Shown: positions 24,894 through 33,527 of the stretch, piece by piece
How the letters are laid out: each line of letters starts with the position of its first letter
Position numbering within the stretch: position 1 is the stretch's first letter
Assembly (NCBI GenBank): GCA_016713025.1
Contig: JADJPZ010000004.1
Location: 1,240,001-1,304,000 of the forward strand
Direction: 5' to 3'
DNA: 64,000 nucleotides
Source of the DNA: Saprospiraceae bacterium
Lineage (GTDB): Bacteria; Bacteroidota; Bacteroidia; Chitinophagales; Saprospiraceae
Program-made: the position numbers and the translations under genes
The notes under the pieces: generated by a model
Seen by the model: only the letters and a program-made list of their open reading frames with translations
What the model was told of the DNA's origin: nothing
Databases searched by the model: none

Positions 24894-25241
24894 ATGGCTA
24901 TTATAATAACTGATGAGTGTATCAATTGTGGCGCGTGTGAACCCGAATGCCCTAATAATGCCATTTATGAAGGTGGCATAGAGTGGACTATTAAGGATGG
25001 TACTAACCTGAAAGGAAGTTATACTCTCGAAAATGGTGCAACTGTAGATGCCGAAACAAAACAAAAGCCTGTGATGGATGACTACTATTTTATTGTACCT
25101 GACAAATGTACAGAATGTGTTGGTTTCCATGAAGAGCCGCAATGTGCCGCAGTCTGTCCTGTTGATTGCTGCGTACCAGACCCAGACCGTGTTGAGACAA
25201 AAGAAACATTGCTAAGCCGTAAGGACAGACTTCACTTATAA
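24894..25241 (+). CDS. 4Fe-4S dicluster ferredoxin
   Basis: A 115-aa electron carrier. The first cluster motif is [12 protein letters not shown]. The second is split, [12 protein letters not shown] followed by [10 protein letters not shown], as in the YfhL/Alvin-type dicluster ferredoxins common in Bacteroidota, where an insert separates the first two Cys from the rest. Eight cluster-ligating Cys are present, plus two extra near the end. It is cytoplasmic and probably serves low-potential redox reactions; no dedicated partner is encoded nearby. Confidence 0.92.
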   Translation: MAIIITDECINCGACEPECPNNAIYEGGIEWTIKDGTNLKGSYTLENGATVDAETKQKPVMDDYYFIVPDKCTECVGFHEEPQCAAVCPVDCCVPDPDRVETKETLLSRKDRLHL

Positions 25242-25311
25242 TCTAAATTGCTAAAACTACATTCGTTGTGATTAAGTAAGGATCTTGATGTTATTTTAAA
25301 GCAAATGAATA

Positions 25312-26799
25312 TCATTTCAGTTTGTAAAGTATTCCCAATTCAAATGATATCTTGCCCTGATCAGGTATAAGTAAATTTATAGCATTCTTGTCACTCGTAA
25401 TCTTTAAAACTTCAAATGATAATGAAGAATTATCCTGATCCTTTGATGTGGTGCTGAAAAGTTGACTATTGAATAAAACAGGCGTATAAACTACTGAGGA
25501 TCTTATGGACATTTTCTCAGATGCATTGTACTCCACTCCCACTGATCCAGAATAAATCCACTTTCTTATTAATTGGTTACCTGATGTTAGTTGTGATTTT
25601 TGCAATAGATCATTGCCAAGGTTACTATACAATGCCATATTGGTCTCATTGAGTTCATATGCTGTGCGTATCCTCCTGCTGATGCCCAAACCACCTATTA
25701 AATTCCATTTACTCAGGACTTTGTACCCGGCATTAATTTCTGCATTGATAAGGTGTAGGCTATTGACAGAGTTTGACAATATAGTTTCATCAACAAAATC
25801 TAATTGATTAATTGTCAGTGTCTTACTATTGCTTATAAAAGCAGAACTTACAGCCCTTCCTGATGGACTGCTTGCCGTGACCTGAGCATTTTGGTACAAG
25901 ATATTATTTATACTTTGTCCATTGTGATGGATTACCTGATATTGAAAATATTTTTGATACTGCAAGCTTAATTCTGTATTCCAACGCCTGTTTATAATTT
26001 TTTGAGCGTAACCACCAATTTTAAAACTTCCGGGTGCTTTCACACCTGTAAATGCAGCACTTGTTTTTAGGCCATAATGTACTTTGTAGTCTTTCACTGT
26101 CTTAACCGGAGCAATTTGTATTTTAGTTACATAATTTGATGATAAAGGAACCATCGCATCTACAGGTAAATTGGAAATGGCATATATTCCTTCTTTTTTA
26201 ATAGCATCGTTCTTAACATCTTCCTTATTAATAAGACTATTTTCATATTTTAGATCTTCAACATTTTCTTTTCGGTTGATGTCACTTGACAATTTCTGCA
26301 ATGAAAAGGTTTCACTTTGTTGATCTACATGGTTTGTTTGTGGTGCTGCTTCCTTAAATTTTGGCTTAATATGATCAAAAGATATTGGAGTTTGATTGGC
26401 TGGCCATAAGCTTTTAATTTCTACTTTATCCACTGATCGATTGGAGTTAGCAGTATTTTCGTTCAGAGTTACATTTATAGCCGAGTTATTTGCAGATATG
26501 GTGTTGACTTTTACATTTTTTTTGTCTGTTTCACTTTTATCAACATCATCATCTTTTTGTCCTCTTTGATGGGCGATGATTTCATTTTGAGATTTTGGAT
26601 TTCTATCTATTTCTATATTTAAATTTTCAGCTGTTGGATATAATTGATAATAGCTAAGGCCTGCCAGTACACATCCTGCCAAAACCAGCCAAACGTATAC
26701 AAACTTTCTATCCTTTTTGACAGGCAATTCGGATTCTAAAGTTAGATTGAGCTTTTTCCAGCCCTCATCCATAAGTTGATTTATTCTGTTATCGTCCAT
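25312..26799 (-). CDS. Membrane-anchored partner of the ECF sigma factor, with a barrel-like C-terminal half
   Basis: A 495-aa protein starting with a short cytoplasmic segment (about 1-32), then one transmembrane helix at about 33-52 (FVYVWLVLAGCVLAGLSYYQL), a long polar, Lys/Asn-rich linker (about 55-235), and a C-terminal region (about 240-495) of alternating hydrophobic strands ending ISFELGILYKLK, typical of a small outer-membrane beta-barrel. Its start overlaps the sigma gene by 11 bp. This order (cytoplasmic tail, helix, linker, barrel) fits the Bacteroidota membrane proteins encoded with ECF factors, where the cytoplasmic tail may act as anti-sigma. No zinc-binding anti-sigma motif is visible, so that role is inference. 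Confidence 0.7.
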   Translation of the reverse strand: MDDNRINQLMDEGWKKLNLTLESELPVKKDRKFVYVWLVLAGCVLAGLSYYQLYPTAENLNIEIDRNPKSQNEIIAHQRGQKDDDVDKSETDKKNVKVNTISANNSAINVTLNENTANSNRSVDKVEIKSLWPANQTPISFDHIKPKFKEAAPQTNHVDQQSETFSLQKLSSDINRKENVEDLKYENSLINKEDVKNDAIKKEGIYAISNLPVDAMVPLSSNYVTKIQIAPVKTVKDYKVHYGLKTSAAFTGVKAPGSFKIGGYAQKIINRRWNTELSLQYQKYFQYQVIHHNGQSINNILYQNAQVTASSPSGRAVSSAFISNSKTLTINQLDFVDETILSNSVNSLHLINAEINAGYKVLSKWNLIGGLGISRRIRTAYELNETNMALYSNLGNDLLQKSQLTSGNQLIRKWIYSGSVGVEYNASEKMSIRSSVVYTPVLFNSQLFSTTSKDQDNSSLSFEVLKITSDKNAINLLIPDQGKISFELGILYKLK

Positions 26800-27355
26800 A
26801 TTTTATGTCGCTTAGGCTTGAATTAAAAAGTAATTGCAATTTTTTTCTGGCTTCTGAGAGATACCATTTAGATGTACCTTCAGAAATATTGAGCTCCTCT
26901 CCTATTTCTTTATGATTGTAACCCTCTATAGCATATTTGATAAAAACATCCTTAAAATGTCCCTGAAGTGTATAGACTTTATTCAGGATATGCTCATAAT
27001 CCAATTGATCAGAGTACACAGTATTGTCTGAAATCCCGGCATGTGCTGTTTCATCTATAAAAAGAAACTTTATACCTCGCTTTTCTTTCCTGAAGTGATC
27101 TGCAATGGCATTGAATGTAATACGACGGATCCATCCTTCAAATGAACCTTTTCCCTCGTATTTTTGAATATTTTTAAGAATAATTAAAAAAGCATCATTG
27201 ACTATTTCACTGGCTTTATTCTCGTCATTGGAATACCTGTAGCACATCAGAAACAATTTCCTGAAATATTTTCTGTATAGTGCTTCCTGTGACTTTCTGT
27301 CATTTCTTTTGCATCCATCCAGGATTACTTGGTCATTATTGTAATATTCGCTCAA
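26789..27355 (-). CDS. RNA polymerase sigma-70 factor, ECF subfamily
   Basis: A 188-aa ECF sigma factor. Region 2 spans about 22-92 (LYRKYFRKLFLMCYRYSND, EGWIRRITFNAIADHFRKEK) and region 4 about 125-180 with the helix-turn-helix YNHKEIGEELNISEGTSKWY. The start codon is unusual: the frame opens at TTG (27353-27355) and no in-frame ATG lies near, since the next Met is inside region 2. It is translated together with the overlapping membrane partner. The target genes cannot be read from this window. Confidence 0.9.
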   Translation of the reverse strand: MSEYYNNDQVILDGCKRNDRKSQEALYRKYFRKLFLMCYRYSNDENKASEIVNDAFLIILKNIQKYEGKGSFEGWIRRITFNAIADHFRKEKRGIKFLFIDETAHAGISDNTVYSDQLDYEHILNKVYTLQGHFKDVFIKYAIEGYNHKEIGEELNISEGTSKWYLSEARKKLQLLFNSSLSDIKYGR

Positions 27356-27489
27356 ATGAAATATGTGCCTTTTGTATTACAGTATTCTTTAATTTAAATG
27401 GTCATCATTTGCCACTAAAGGCCAATTGATAAGATTTGTAATAAACTATAAAGGTAAGACGTAAAAATCTAAAATACGGTTGGTAAAAT

Positions 27490-27713
27490 ACAAAAAAAAA
27501 TGTTAGATAGTAAACCAAGACAATTTACAATCTAACATTTTAAGCATGAATAGCAAGACCTAAGGAATAATCTTAGTTTCTAATAATTCGATTCATACTG
27601 TAGGCGCTAAAAGATATTGAGTGATTAGGGGGAATCCACTCAAAAATTTATTAAACACCGATAAATAAGTCCTGTTCCTCCTCCTGAGGAAAAGTGACTA
27701 CTCTCTTTGTTTT
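27490..27713 (-). ncRNA. Candidate 6S-like structured RNA
   Basis: About 220 nt with a perfect -7 box upstream and an intrinsic terminator at its end, and no ORF. Read on the minus strand, CAGGACTTA (27666-27674) pairs with TAGGTCTTG (27554-27562) over nine base pairs, with two wobble pairs. GGTGTT (27654-27659) pairs with AGCGCC (27603-27608), and TTGAGTG/CACTCAA (27637-27643 with 27617-27623) closes a terminal loop. The outer and inner stems are separated by a large asymmetric bubble containing a small CTAAG/CTTAG hairpin on the 3' side. This layout, a long hairpin with an open central bubble, is that of 6S RNA, which sequesters the housekeeping RNA polymerase. I cannot confirm the family without a covariance search. 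Confidence 0.5.
27497..27541 (-). terminator. Strong intrinsic terminator of the candidate ncRNA
   Basis: A perfect 12-bp stem, AAAATGTTAGAT/ATCTAACATTTT, with a 21-nt loop is followed on the minus strand by a run of nine T. It sits about 140 bp before the sigma factor gene and ends the structured transcript described next. Nothing else is evident between 27356 and 27496. Confidence 0.75.
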
Positions 27714-27719
27714 TGTAAA

Positions 27720-27727
27720 CAAATTTA
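27720..27727 (-). promoter_or_regulatory. -7 box of the candidate 6S-like RNA
   Basis: TAAATTTG on the minus strand matches TAnnTTTG perfectly. A T-rich stretch lies where the -33 box should be. The start would be near 27713, just upstream of the first pairing segment. Between here and the 59-aa gene (27728-27875) I see only AT-rich DNA. Confidence 0.45.
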
Positions 27728-27875
27728 CAAAGAAAGATTTTACACTTTAAAAAAATTGTTCATGGGTTGTAAATTATAATTATATATACGTGCAAATTGC
27801 AGTTTTGTTACTACAATTGCTCATAATAATTTGTTAATGTTGTAAATTCAGGGGAAATACGGATACAAATAGTTA

Positions 27876-28055
27876 TTATTCCCGCAGCAATTTATCAAAG
27901 TTATCTTCTTCATCTTCATAAATTTCATCCCAGAATTTTCTGGACTTGATATTTACTTTTTCATCTCCTGAATGGGTCTTTTTCTTTATCTTCAAAGAAT
28001 CCATGTCATCAAATTCAGGTTTTTTCAAATTCTTTTTTTGCTTATTATTTTTCAT
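27876..28055 (-). CDS. Small highly charged protein (59 aa)
   Basis: An ORF of 60 codons including the stop, with ATG at 28053-28055 and TAA at 27876-27878. The N-terminal half is Lys-rich (MKNNKQKKNLKKPEFDDMDS) and the C-terminal half acidic (FWDEIYEDEEDNFDKLLRE). A perfect -7 box TATTTTTG lies 10 bp upstream of the start on the same strand. I do not recognise a characterised family; short Lys/Asp-rich proteins like this occur widely in Bacteroidota without known function. Support comes from the promoter position and coherent amino-acid usage. It could be nucleic-acid-associated, but this is a guess. Confidence 0.6.
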   Translation of the reverse strand: MKNNKQKKNLKKPEFDDMDSLKIKKKTHSGDEKVNIKSRKFWDEIYEDEEDNFDKLLRE

Positions 28056-28414
28056 GACAATTCACAAAAATATTATTATCAATTGATTTTGATTGTTTAA
28101 TAAATATAAGAGTATGTTTAAATTTTTATTGCCTTAAAATCAATATATTATGAACCTGGCTTCAAAATAATCGCCTCATTTAGTTCACTAAATTCGTTAA
28201 TTATTTTATCGCCAGAACCATAATCTCTTGATTTACAACTAAAAAAAATTTTAAACATACTCTAAATTACTCTACAAATATCAAAGTATTCTTGAAATTT
28301 CCAAAAAAAATAATATTTTTTTTTTTACCGATTGTAAGCCAATCAAAAAAAATAGTTGAAAAGCTTATAGTTGAATAGGAAATAGTTGAATAGGAAATAT
28401 TGAAGTCAAAATGG
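28056..28414 (-). other. AT-rich intergenic region with a promoter box and a 15-bp tandem duplication
   Basis: The right part of this 359-bp gap contains two exact copies of ATAGTTGAATAGGAA at 28367-28396, preceded by a diverged copy. The left edge holds the perfect -7 box for the 59-aa gene at 28065-28072 (minus). Long A and T runs occur at about 28247 and 28308-28325. A 60-codon frame across the repeat (TISYSTIS-type) is low complexity, and I do not regard it as a gene. Confidence 0.6.
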
Positions 28415-29269
28415 TCATCCTTCAATGTCTTTTTTGATGAGATTAGCAATAAGTCGGATGGTTTTTTTCCTGATCATCTTTTCTATTTCCCTGTTCACTT
28501 CTTTAAATTTGTACTGAAATTTTAAAGATAAATAATCATGATGGACATCTACTATCTTGATATTAAATGAGTTGGGCTCAATAAACTGATAATATTCTTT
28601 AAGTGCAACAGAAAGACTCTTTTCAAGCTGTTCGATAGTGGTGTGATATTCCATTCCAAGCTCAAAATCGATACTAACCTTTTTAATTTCTTTCTTGGTA
28701 TAATTGATGATGTCCGCCATATATGCCCTATCATTTGGAATGTAAATAACATCATCATCTTCATTTAGGACTGTGATTTTTGTCAGGTTGATGTCCAGGA
28801 TTTTACCTTTTGTGTCACCTATTCTGACATAATCATCGATGTTGATCTCTTTTGAAAAACTGATGATGATACCACTAATGATACAACTTACATATTCTTT
28901 TGAAATGATTGCAATAGCCGCCGCTACAATACTTAGTGATGTCAATAAATTTTTTAAATCTATGCCCCAAAAACCAAGAATCATAAGCATCACTCCTATT
29001 GTTACAATGATGTAATACAAATTATTAATCCCGTTAATGACATTGTCAGTGTACTTGTATGGTATATTTTTGCGTAACCTATAAGTAATGATTAAAATGG
29101 CGGTAACAATATTGACTACTGTAAAGAGAAGTAAAAAACTAACTACACTGTACAATATATCATACAGCCCATCAATGGTTGGTTTGTTGATCGTAAGCCA
29201 TTGTTTGCAATAGAACAAGGCCCCTAACAGTAAAAACCTGATGATATATCTGAAAATTACGGCATTCAT
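28415..29269 (-). CDS. MscS-family mechanosensitive ion channel
   Basis: A 284-aa membrane protein with four hydrophobic helices in the first 150 residues. The pore helix and beta-domain junction is clear: LTSLSIVAAAIAIISKEYVS, then IISFSKEINIDDYVRIGDTKGKI and the beta-domain VIYIPNDRAYMADIINYTKK. The C-terminal alpha/beta region (about 195-284) is complete. It should open under hypo-osmotic stress to release solutes through the inner membrane. The length is near that of E. coli MscS, with one helix more at the N-terminus. Confidence 0.9.
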   Translation of the reverse strand: MNAVIFRYIIRFLLLGALFYCKQWLTINKPTIDGLYDILYSVVSFLLLFTVVNIVTAILIITYRLRKNIPYKYTDNVINGINNLYYIIVTIGVMLMILGFWGIDLKNLLTSLSIVAAAIAIISKEYVSCIISGIIISFSKEINIDDYVRIGDTKGKILDINLTKITVLNEDDDVIYIPNDRAYMADIINYTKKEIKKVSIDFELGMEYHTTIEQLEKSLSVALKEYYQFIEPNSFNIKIVDVHHDYLSLKFQYKFKEVNREIEKMIRKKTIRLIANLIKKDIEG

Positions 29270-29362
29270 TAGTATATGTTTTGAGTGATTATCTAATTTA
29301 TATTCAAAATGACTTGAATAAAAAATGTAAAATTAAACCATTTTTACCAACATGAAAAATAT

Positions 29363-29541
29363 CCGGACATTGGGGTGCATTTCATTTTTTTCACCCTTTG
29401 CTCGATTTCTTTTCAAGTTTCGTTTGTTCGTCGTAGCTTCCAGCTACGATGCCATATAGACAGGCATCTTGCCTGAATCGCGAAATAATGGAATAATGAT
29501 TTTTAATGTGAAGCGAAAAAATGAAATACACCCGGACATTG
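29363..29541. mobile_element. Short inverted-repeat element (MITE/REP-like), non-coding
   Basis: A 179-bp element in the 332-bp gap before the sulfatase. The ends are imperfect inverted repeats: GGGTGCATTTCATTTTTTTC at 29373-29392 and GAAAAAATGAAATACACCC at 29515-29533 (one mismatch, one indel). Both ends also carry CCGGACATTG in direct orientation (29363-29372 and 29532-29541). Inside are two perfect palindromes, TCGTAGC-ttcca-GCTACGA (29431-29449) and CAGGCA-tct-TGCCTG (29461-29475). No ORF is present. Such palindromes resemble REP sequences moved by IS200-like (RAYT) transposases; no transposase lies in the window, so the mechanism is inferred. Confidence 0.6.
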
Positions 29542-29601
29542 CACATTGGAATATAAAATATCAATGGCAAAATTTAAGTCTCCTAAAAATACTATTGAAT
29601 C

Positions 29602-31046
29602 TCATTTTTTAAAACCACATTGCCGGATATTCTGACCATTGGTTTTAGTCAAATCATCCCCTAAGTCTGAACGGGCCACATTCGCCGCTTTGTTAATGGC
29701 CTCCACAATATCAGGATGCTGATCATACACATTGTATCGCTCAGCCGGGTCCCTATTCAGGTTGTACAATCCTGATGACACGGGAGTGTTTTCTGGTGCA
29801 GGTCCCGGAAACCCATCTGCTCCCGGCAATTGATTTTCATAAGTACGCCCTTCATGAGCATATACCAATTTCCAATTTCCCAATCTTACAGCTTCTAATG
29901 AGTTTCTTCTATAATAGTAATAAAATGTATCTCTTATGGGCTTATTTACATTTCCTTTCAATATTGAAGTGAAATCCAATCCATCAATTTTATTTTTTGG
30001 CAGCTGTGTACCACATACTTTTGCAATGGTGGGCAAAATATCTAACGTGGTAACCAATTGATTGCAAACCAATCCAGGTTTCGTAGTGCCTTTCCATGAC
30101 ATGATGGTGGGGACTCTATGGCCACCCTCATACGTTGTCCCCTTCCCTCTCTAAAACCACCCGACGAACCCGCATGATTGCCAAAATTGAGCCAAGGTCC
30201 ATTGTCACTTGTAAATATTACCAAGGTATTTTTTTCTACCCCTGCATCCTTCAATGTTTTTAATATTTCGCCTATCGACCAATCTATTTCCAACATCATA
30301 TCGCCAAATAAACCAACCTTACTCTTGCCTCTAAATTTTTCAGAAACGGCTATAGGTACATGTGGCATTGAATGCGGGAGATATAAAAAAAATGGCTTCT
30401 TTTTATTTTTTTTGATAAATCCAACCGCCCTTTCAGTATATAAGGTGGTAAGTTTTGCTTGCTCTTCAAGTGTTTTTATTTCTGCTATTTTAGCATCATT
30501 TTCAATTAATGGCAAAAATGGATATTGATTTTTTCTTTGGGCTTGTGAAGCTGACAACCCATCATATCCGACTGGCCACATATCATTGGAATATGGAAGT
30601 CCGACAAACTCATCAAATCCATGTTGACGTGGCAAAAATTCTTTATGATGACCTAAATGCCATTTACCAAATATACCCGTGGCGTATCCTTTTTGTTTCA
30701 ACATCTCAGCTATGGTGATCTCATCAGGATGCAGTCCTTTCTCACTATTTGGCATCAATGCTCCGGAAATGCCTATTCTATTGGGGTAGCAGCCCGTTAA
30801 GATAGCGGCCCTCGAAGCACTGCAAACTGCTTGAGTGGCCAAAAAATTGGTAAATAACATACCTTCTCTGGCCATTTTGTCCAAATTTGGGGTTTGATAA
30901 CCCAGAGCTCCGGTACAACTTAAATCACCATACCCAAGGTCATCCATAAAGATCAATACTATATTTGGATTTTGGGCTTTAACTGAAAAATTAGAGAAAA
31001 CAATACAGTTGAAAATTCCAATTATTAGTGATAAATATTTGTTCAT
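29602..31046 (-). pseudogene. Sulfatase (formylglycine type), single-base frameshift
   Basis: Two frames together encode one arylsulfatase of about 480 aa. The first (from 31046) has a signal peptide, the metal residues of FMDDLGYGD, the formylglycine motif CSASR (Cys75; the CxAxR form), GKWHLGHH and TSDNGPW. It should continue EGRGTTYEGGHRVPTIMSW, but one base is missing at the GGGG run (30139-30142), so the first frame shifts and runs on for about 30 aberrant residues. The second frame resumes upstream of MSWKGTTKPG and ends RQCGFKK. Outside the shift both parts look intact and well conserved. This is either a recent pseudogene or an assembly error in a homopolymer. No maturase is nearby. 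Confidence 0.85.
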
Positions 31047-31158
31047 TGTATTATTTATGTTTTAAGTACTTACGATTTTTGGTGTAACTGTTTGGGTACA
31101 CGCCTTCAAATCACAAAAATCAGATAAATTTTCGTCAGATTAGCCTACTTTTTGAGTT

Positions 31159-33258
31159 TTATTTCAAATTAATTATAGCTGCACCACTCTTTTTAATAGA
31201 ATGAAGGTCAAATTGATATTTTGCTTGAGCTTCTATCCATTTTTTATCAATCCATTCGGGTACATTTCTGTCTATGATCACATGACCTGGATGAAAACGT
31301 TCTGACCATAGAGCCGGGTCATTGTATTTGTTTTTTGTAATTACCAATATATCTATATTTTGTGATCTGATGTTTTTAGGATTTTCGTCGTGATTGTTGA
31401 TGTAGATTGTTTTAGTCCCGACTCTCCAAAACTTACCGATCGTATCTGAAGTTGTAAGATCTGCAACAGCAGATACACCATGCTTCATCCTGTTATTTAA
31501 TGCTGCAAAGTTTTCTGATTTTATAGGCAATTTACCGGTTTTAATGGAATAAATATTTTGCCCATCTATAATATCTACCAAATTAGCACCAAAAGTATCA
31601 TAAACAAACATTTTGGATTGTGTCTCTTGCTTGGCCATTCTAAACCCATTATCCAACAATACTAAAAATGCCAATAACAGCATAGAATAAAACACCTTGT
31701 AATTTCTGGTCTCCAACCACAGGATCAGAAGAATAACAAATAGAAGTAAAAAAAGCAATTCAACGTGACTGATCCAAATACCCGAAATGGTACTTGAAGG
31801 CCAGCTGCTTATGAATTTGATAGAACCATTTAAACATTCAAGCAAAAAATTCAGGATCGGGCCTAAGGCAATATTTACAGCCGAAAATACAGATTCAAAA
31901 GCGATCAGCATCGTGCCTACATATATAATGATAGTCACCAATGGCACCGCTACAATGCCGCTTACAGCAAAATAAACAGGAAACTGATGAAAATAAAATA
32001 CAGTAGCCGGAAAAACCAGAATCTGCGCTGCAAGTGAGACGTTGATGAGATCCCAAATAAATTTAAGTACTCTGCTCGAAGGCTGCCACCAGGAAGCTAT
32101 TTTGGGCTGGAAGTACAAGATACTCAGCAAAGAAAGAAATGAAAACTGAAAAGAAACCTGAAACAGGTAGAATGGATTGTAGATAAGCATACATATAGCT
32201 GCGATGGACAAAAGATTGAAGCTGTTTGTGCCCTTAAAAAAATGTGTACCTATGATATACAGAGACACCATGGCTCCAGCCCTGACTACTGATGGCGATA
32301 ATCCCGTAAGTACCACATAAAACCATACGATAAATAAAAGAATCACAACTTTGAAAAATTTCCAACCGGAGTTACTTGAACTAATAAGTGACATGATCCA
32401 CACAAACAAACTGATAAAAATAGCTACATGCAGTCCTGATACTGACAATACATGAATAGCGCCGGTATCTGTATAGCTTTTGTAAATATCTTCTGAAAGC
32501 AAAAGCTTTTGTCCAAGTAGTAATGCCTGTGCGATACTATTGTTTTCCTGATCAGTGATATATTTATTCAATGTTTGGGTTGCATAATCAGATGTATTTC
32601 CAACAGTCCTCTTTAATAGACTCACGCTATCAATTGAATCTCTCAAATGTAGCCCCGGCGGTACAAATGTCTGGAAAACAATATCTTTTGATTTCAAATA
32701 AGCACTATAATCAAAGGCCTCTGGATTGGTGTTTTTTGGAATAGTTTTTATTGCAGCAAGAGCCAGGAACCTGTCTCCGGGTTTGTATAATGAAGCCAGT
32801 GAATCATTTTGCGAAAATTTCACAATCATCTTTGAATCATCATTGCTGATTTCTCCATTTTCTGTTTTGATGTATTCCAGTTCGGCGAGGTATTTATGAT
32901 TTCCTGAAGACTTGAGTATTTCAGTGATCGTTCCGTAGATGGTGACTTTTTGATCTACATATGCTGAGAGCACGCTTTCCGATAGCTTTTTATTTTTAGC
33001 TTTAATGAGCCATCCTCCAGCAGTGAATACAAACAAAAGTAATATAAAGCCCTGGATAAAAGATTTATTATGATACACCTTAAGTGTCAACTCTCCTGCT
33101 ATATACAAGACAGATATTAGCAACAACGAGTATGATAAAAGACAAGAAGAAAGATTAACGTACTGAAAAGTGAATACCCCTACTACCAAGGCAATAGCTA
33201 TCCGCAAATATGGAAACCGGGAAAAATTTATCACACCAGTATTTATTTTCAAAAACAA
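31159..33258 (-). CDS. comEC: ComEC/Rec2-family DNA uptake channel protein
   Basis: A 699-aa polytopic membrane protein: N-terminal helices, a soluble DUF4131/OB-like domain (about 90-215, VTIYGTITEIL and FLALAAIKTIP), and the competence domain from about 245 (LLLGQKLLLSEDIYKSYTDTGAIHVLSVSGLHVAIF), whose HVLSVSGLHV core is diagnostic. About ten further helices follow. The C-terminal soluble part (about 545-699) is short and lacks the HxHxDH metallo-beta-lactamase motif found in Bacillus ComEC, which is usual for Bacteroidota homologues. It would carry single-stranded DNA across the inner membrane during transformation. Confidence 0.88.
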   Translation of the reverse strand: MFLKINTGVINFSRFPYLRIAIALVVGVFTFQYVNLSSCLLSYSLLLISVLYIAGELTLKVYHNKSFIQGFILLLFVFTAGGWLIKAKNKKLSESVLSAYVDQKVTIYGTITEILKSSGNHKYLAELEYIKTENGEISNDDSKMIVKFSQNDSLASLYKPGDRFLALAAIKTIPKNTNPEAFDYSAYLKSKDIVFQTFVPPGLHLRDSIDSVSLLKRTVGNTSDYATQTLNKYITDQENNSIAQALLLGQKLLLSEDIYKSYTDTGAIHVLSVSGLHVAIFISLFVWIMSLISSSNSGWKFFKVVILLFIVWFYVVLTGLSPSVVRAGAMVSLYIIGTHFFKGTNSFNLLSIAAICMLIYNPFYLFQVSFQFSFLSLLSILYFQPKIASWWQPSSRVLKFIWDLINVSLAAQILVFPATVFYFHQFPVYFAVSGIVAVPLVTIIIYVGTMLIAFESVFSAVNIALGPILNFLLECLNGSIKFISSWPSSTISGIWISHVELLFLLLFVILLILWLETRNYKVFYSMLLLAFLVLLDNGFRMAKQETQSKMFVYDTFGANLVDIIDGQNIYSIKTGKLPIKSENFAALNNRMKHGVSAVADLTTSDTIGKFWRVGTKTIYINNHDENPKNIRSQNIDILVITKNKYNDPALWSERFHPGHVIIDRNVPEWIDKKWIEAQAKYQFDLHSIKKSGAAIINLK

Positions 33259-33410
33259 AAATATGTGATTCTTTATAAAAGAGTGAGTAAATTACTGAAA
33301 ATATCATGGAAGTGGGGATATTTCTATCTTTTTTAGAGTTTTAATAGGATCAGAATATAAATATGAGAAAAATATATATAAAATTTAACATTATTTTAAT
33401 ATTAAGGTAT

Positions 33411-33418
33411 TACTTTTG
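33411..33418 (+). promoter_or_regulatory. -7 box upstream of the Oar-like receptor gene
   Basis: TACTTTTG matches TAnnTTTG perfectly, about 110 bp before the ATG at 33528. No convincing -33 TTTG is visible, although the upstream 50 bp is very AT-rich. Confidence 0.45.
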
Positions 33419-33527
33419 CGGAACATTTTTTAACCAAAAGTAAATATTTTATTTATCAAATTTTGCTTGAGCTATCACTCTTTGATTTATAGGTCAGGTA
33501 AACCTAAACACACAAAATCACAAATTT

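Noticed and set aside
27541..27713. SRP RNA or RNase P RNA as the identity of the structured transcript.
   Set aside because: The conserved SRP loop and the RNase P P4 motif are absent on both strands.
28267..28449. 60-codon minus-strand ORF with ISYSTISYSTI-like sequence.
   Set aside because: It is generated by a 15-bp tandem duplication and homopolymers, overlaps the mscS 3' end and has no promoter.
33259..33527. Riboswitch before the Oar-like receptor gene.
   Set aside because: Only AT-rich sequence and a -7 box are visible; no known aptamer core was recognised.
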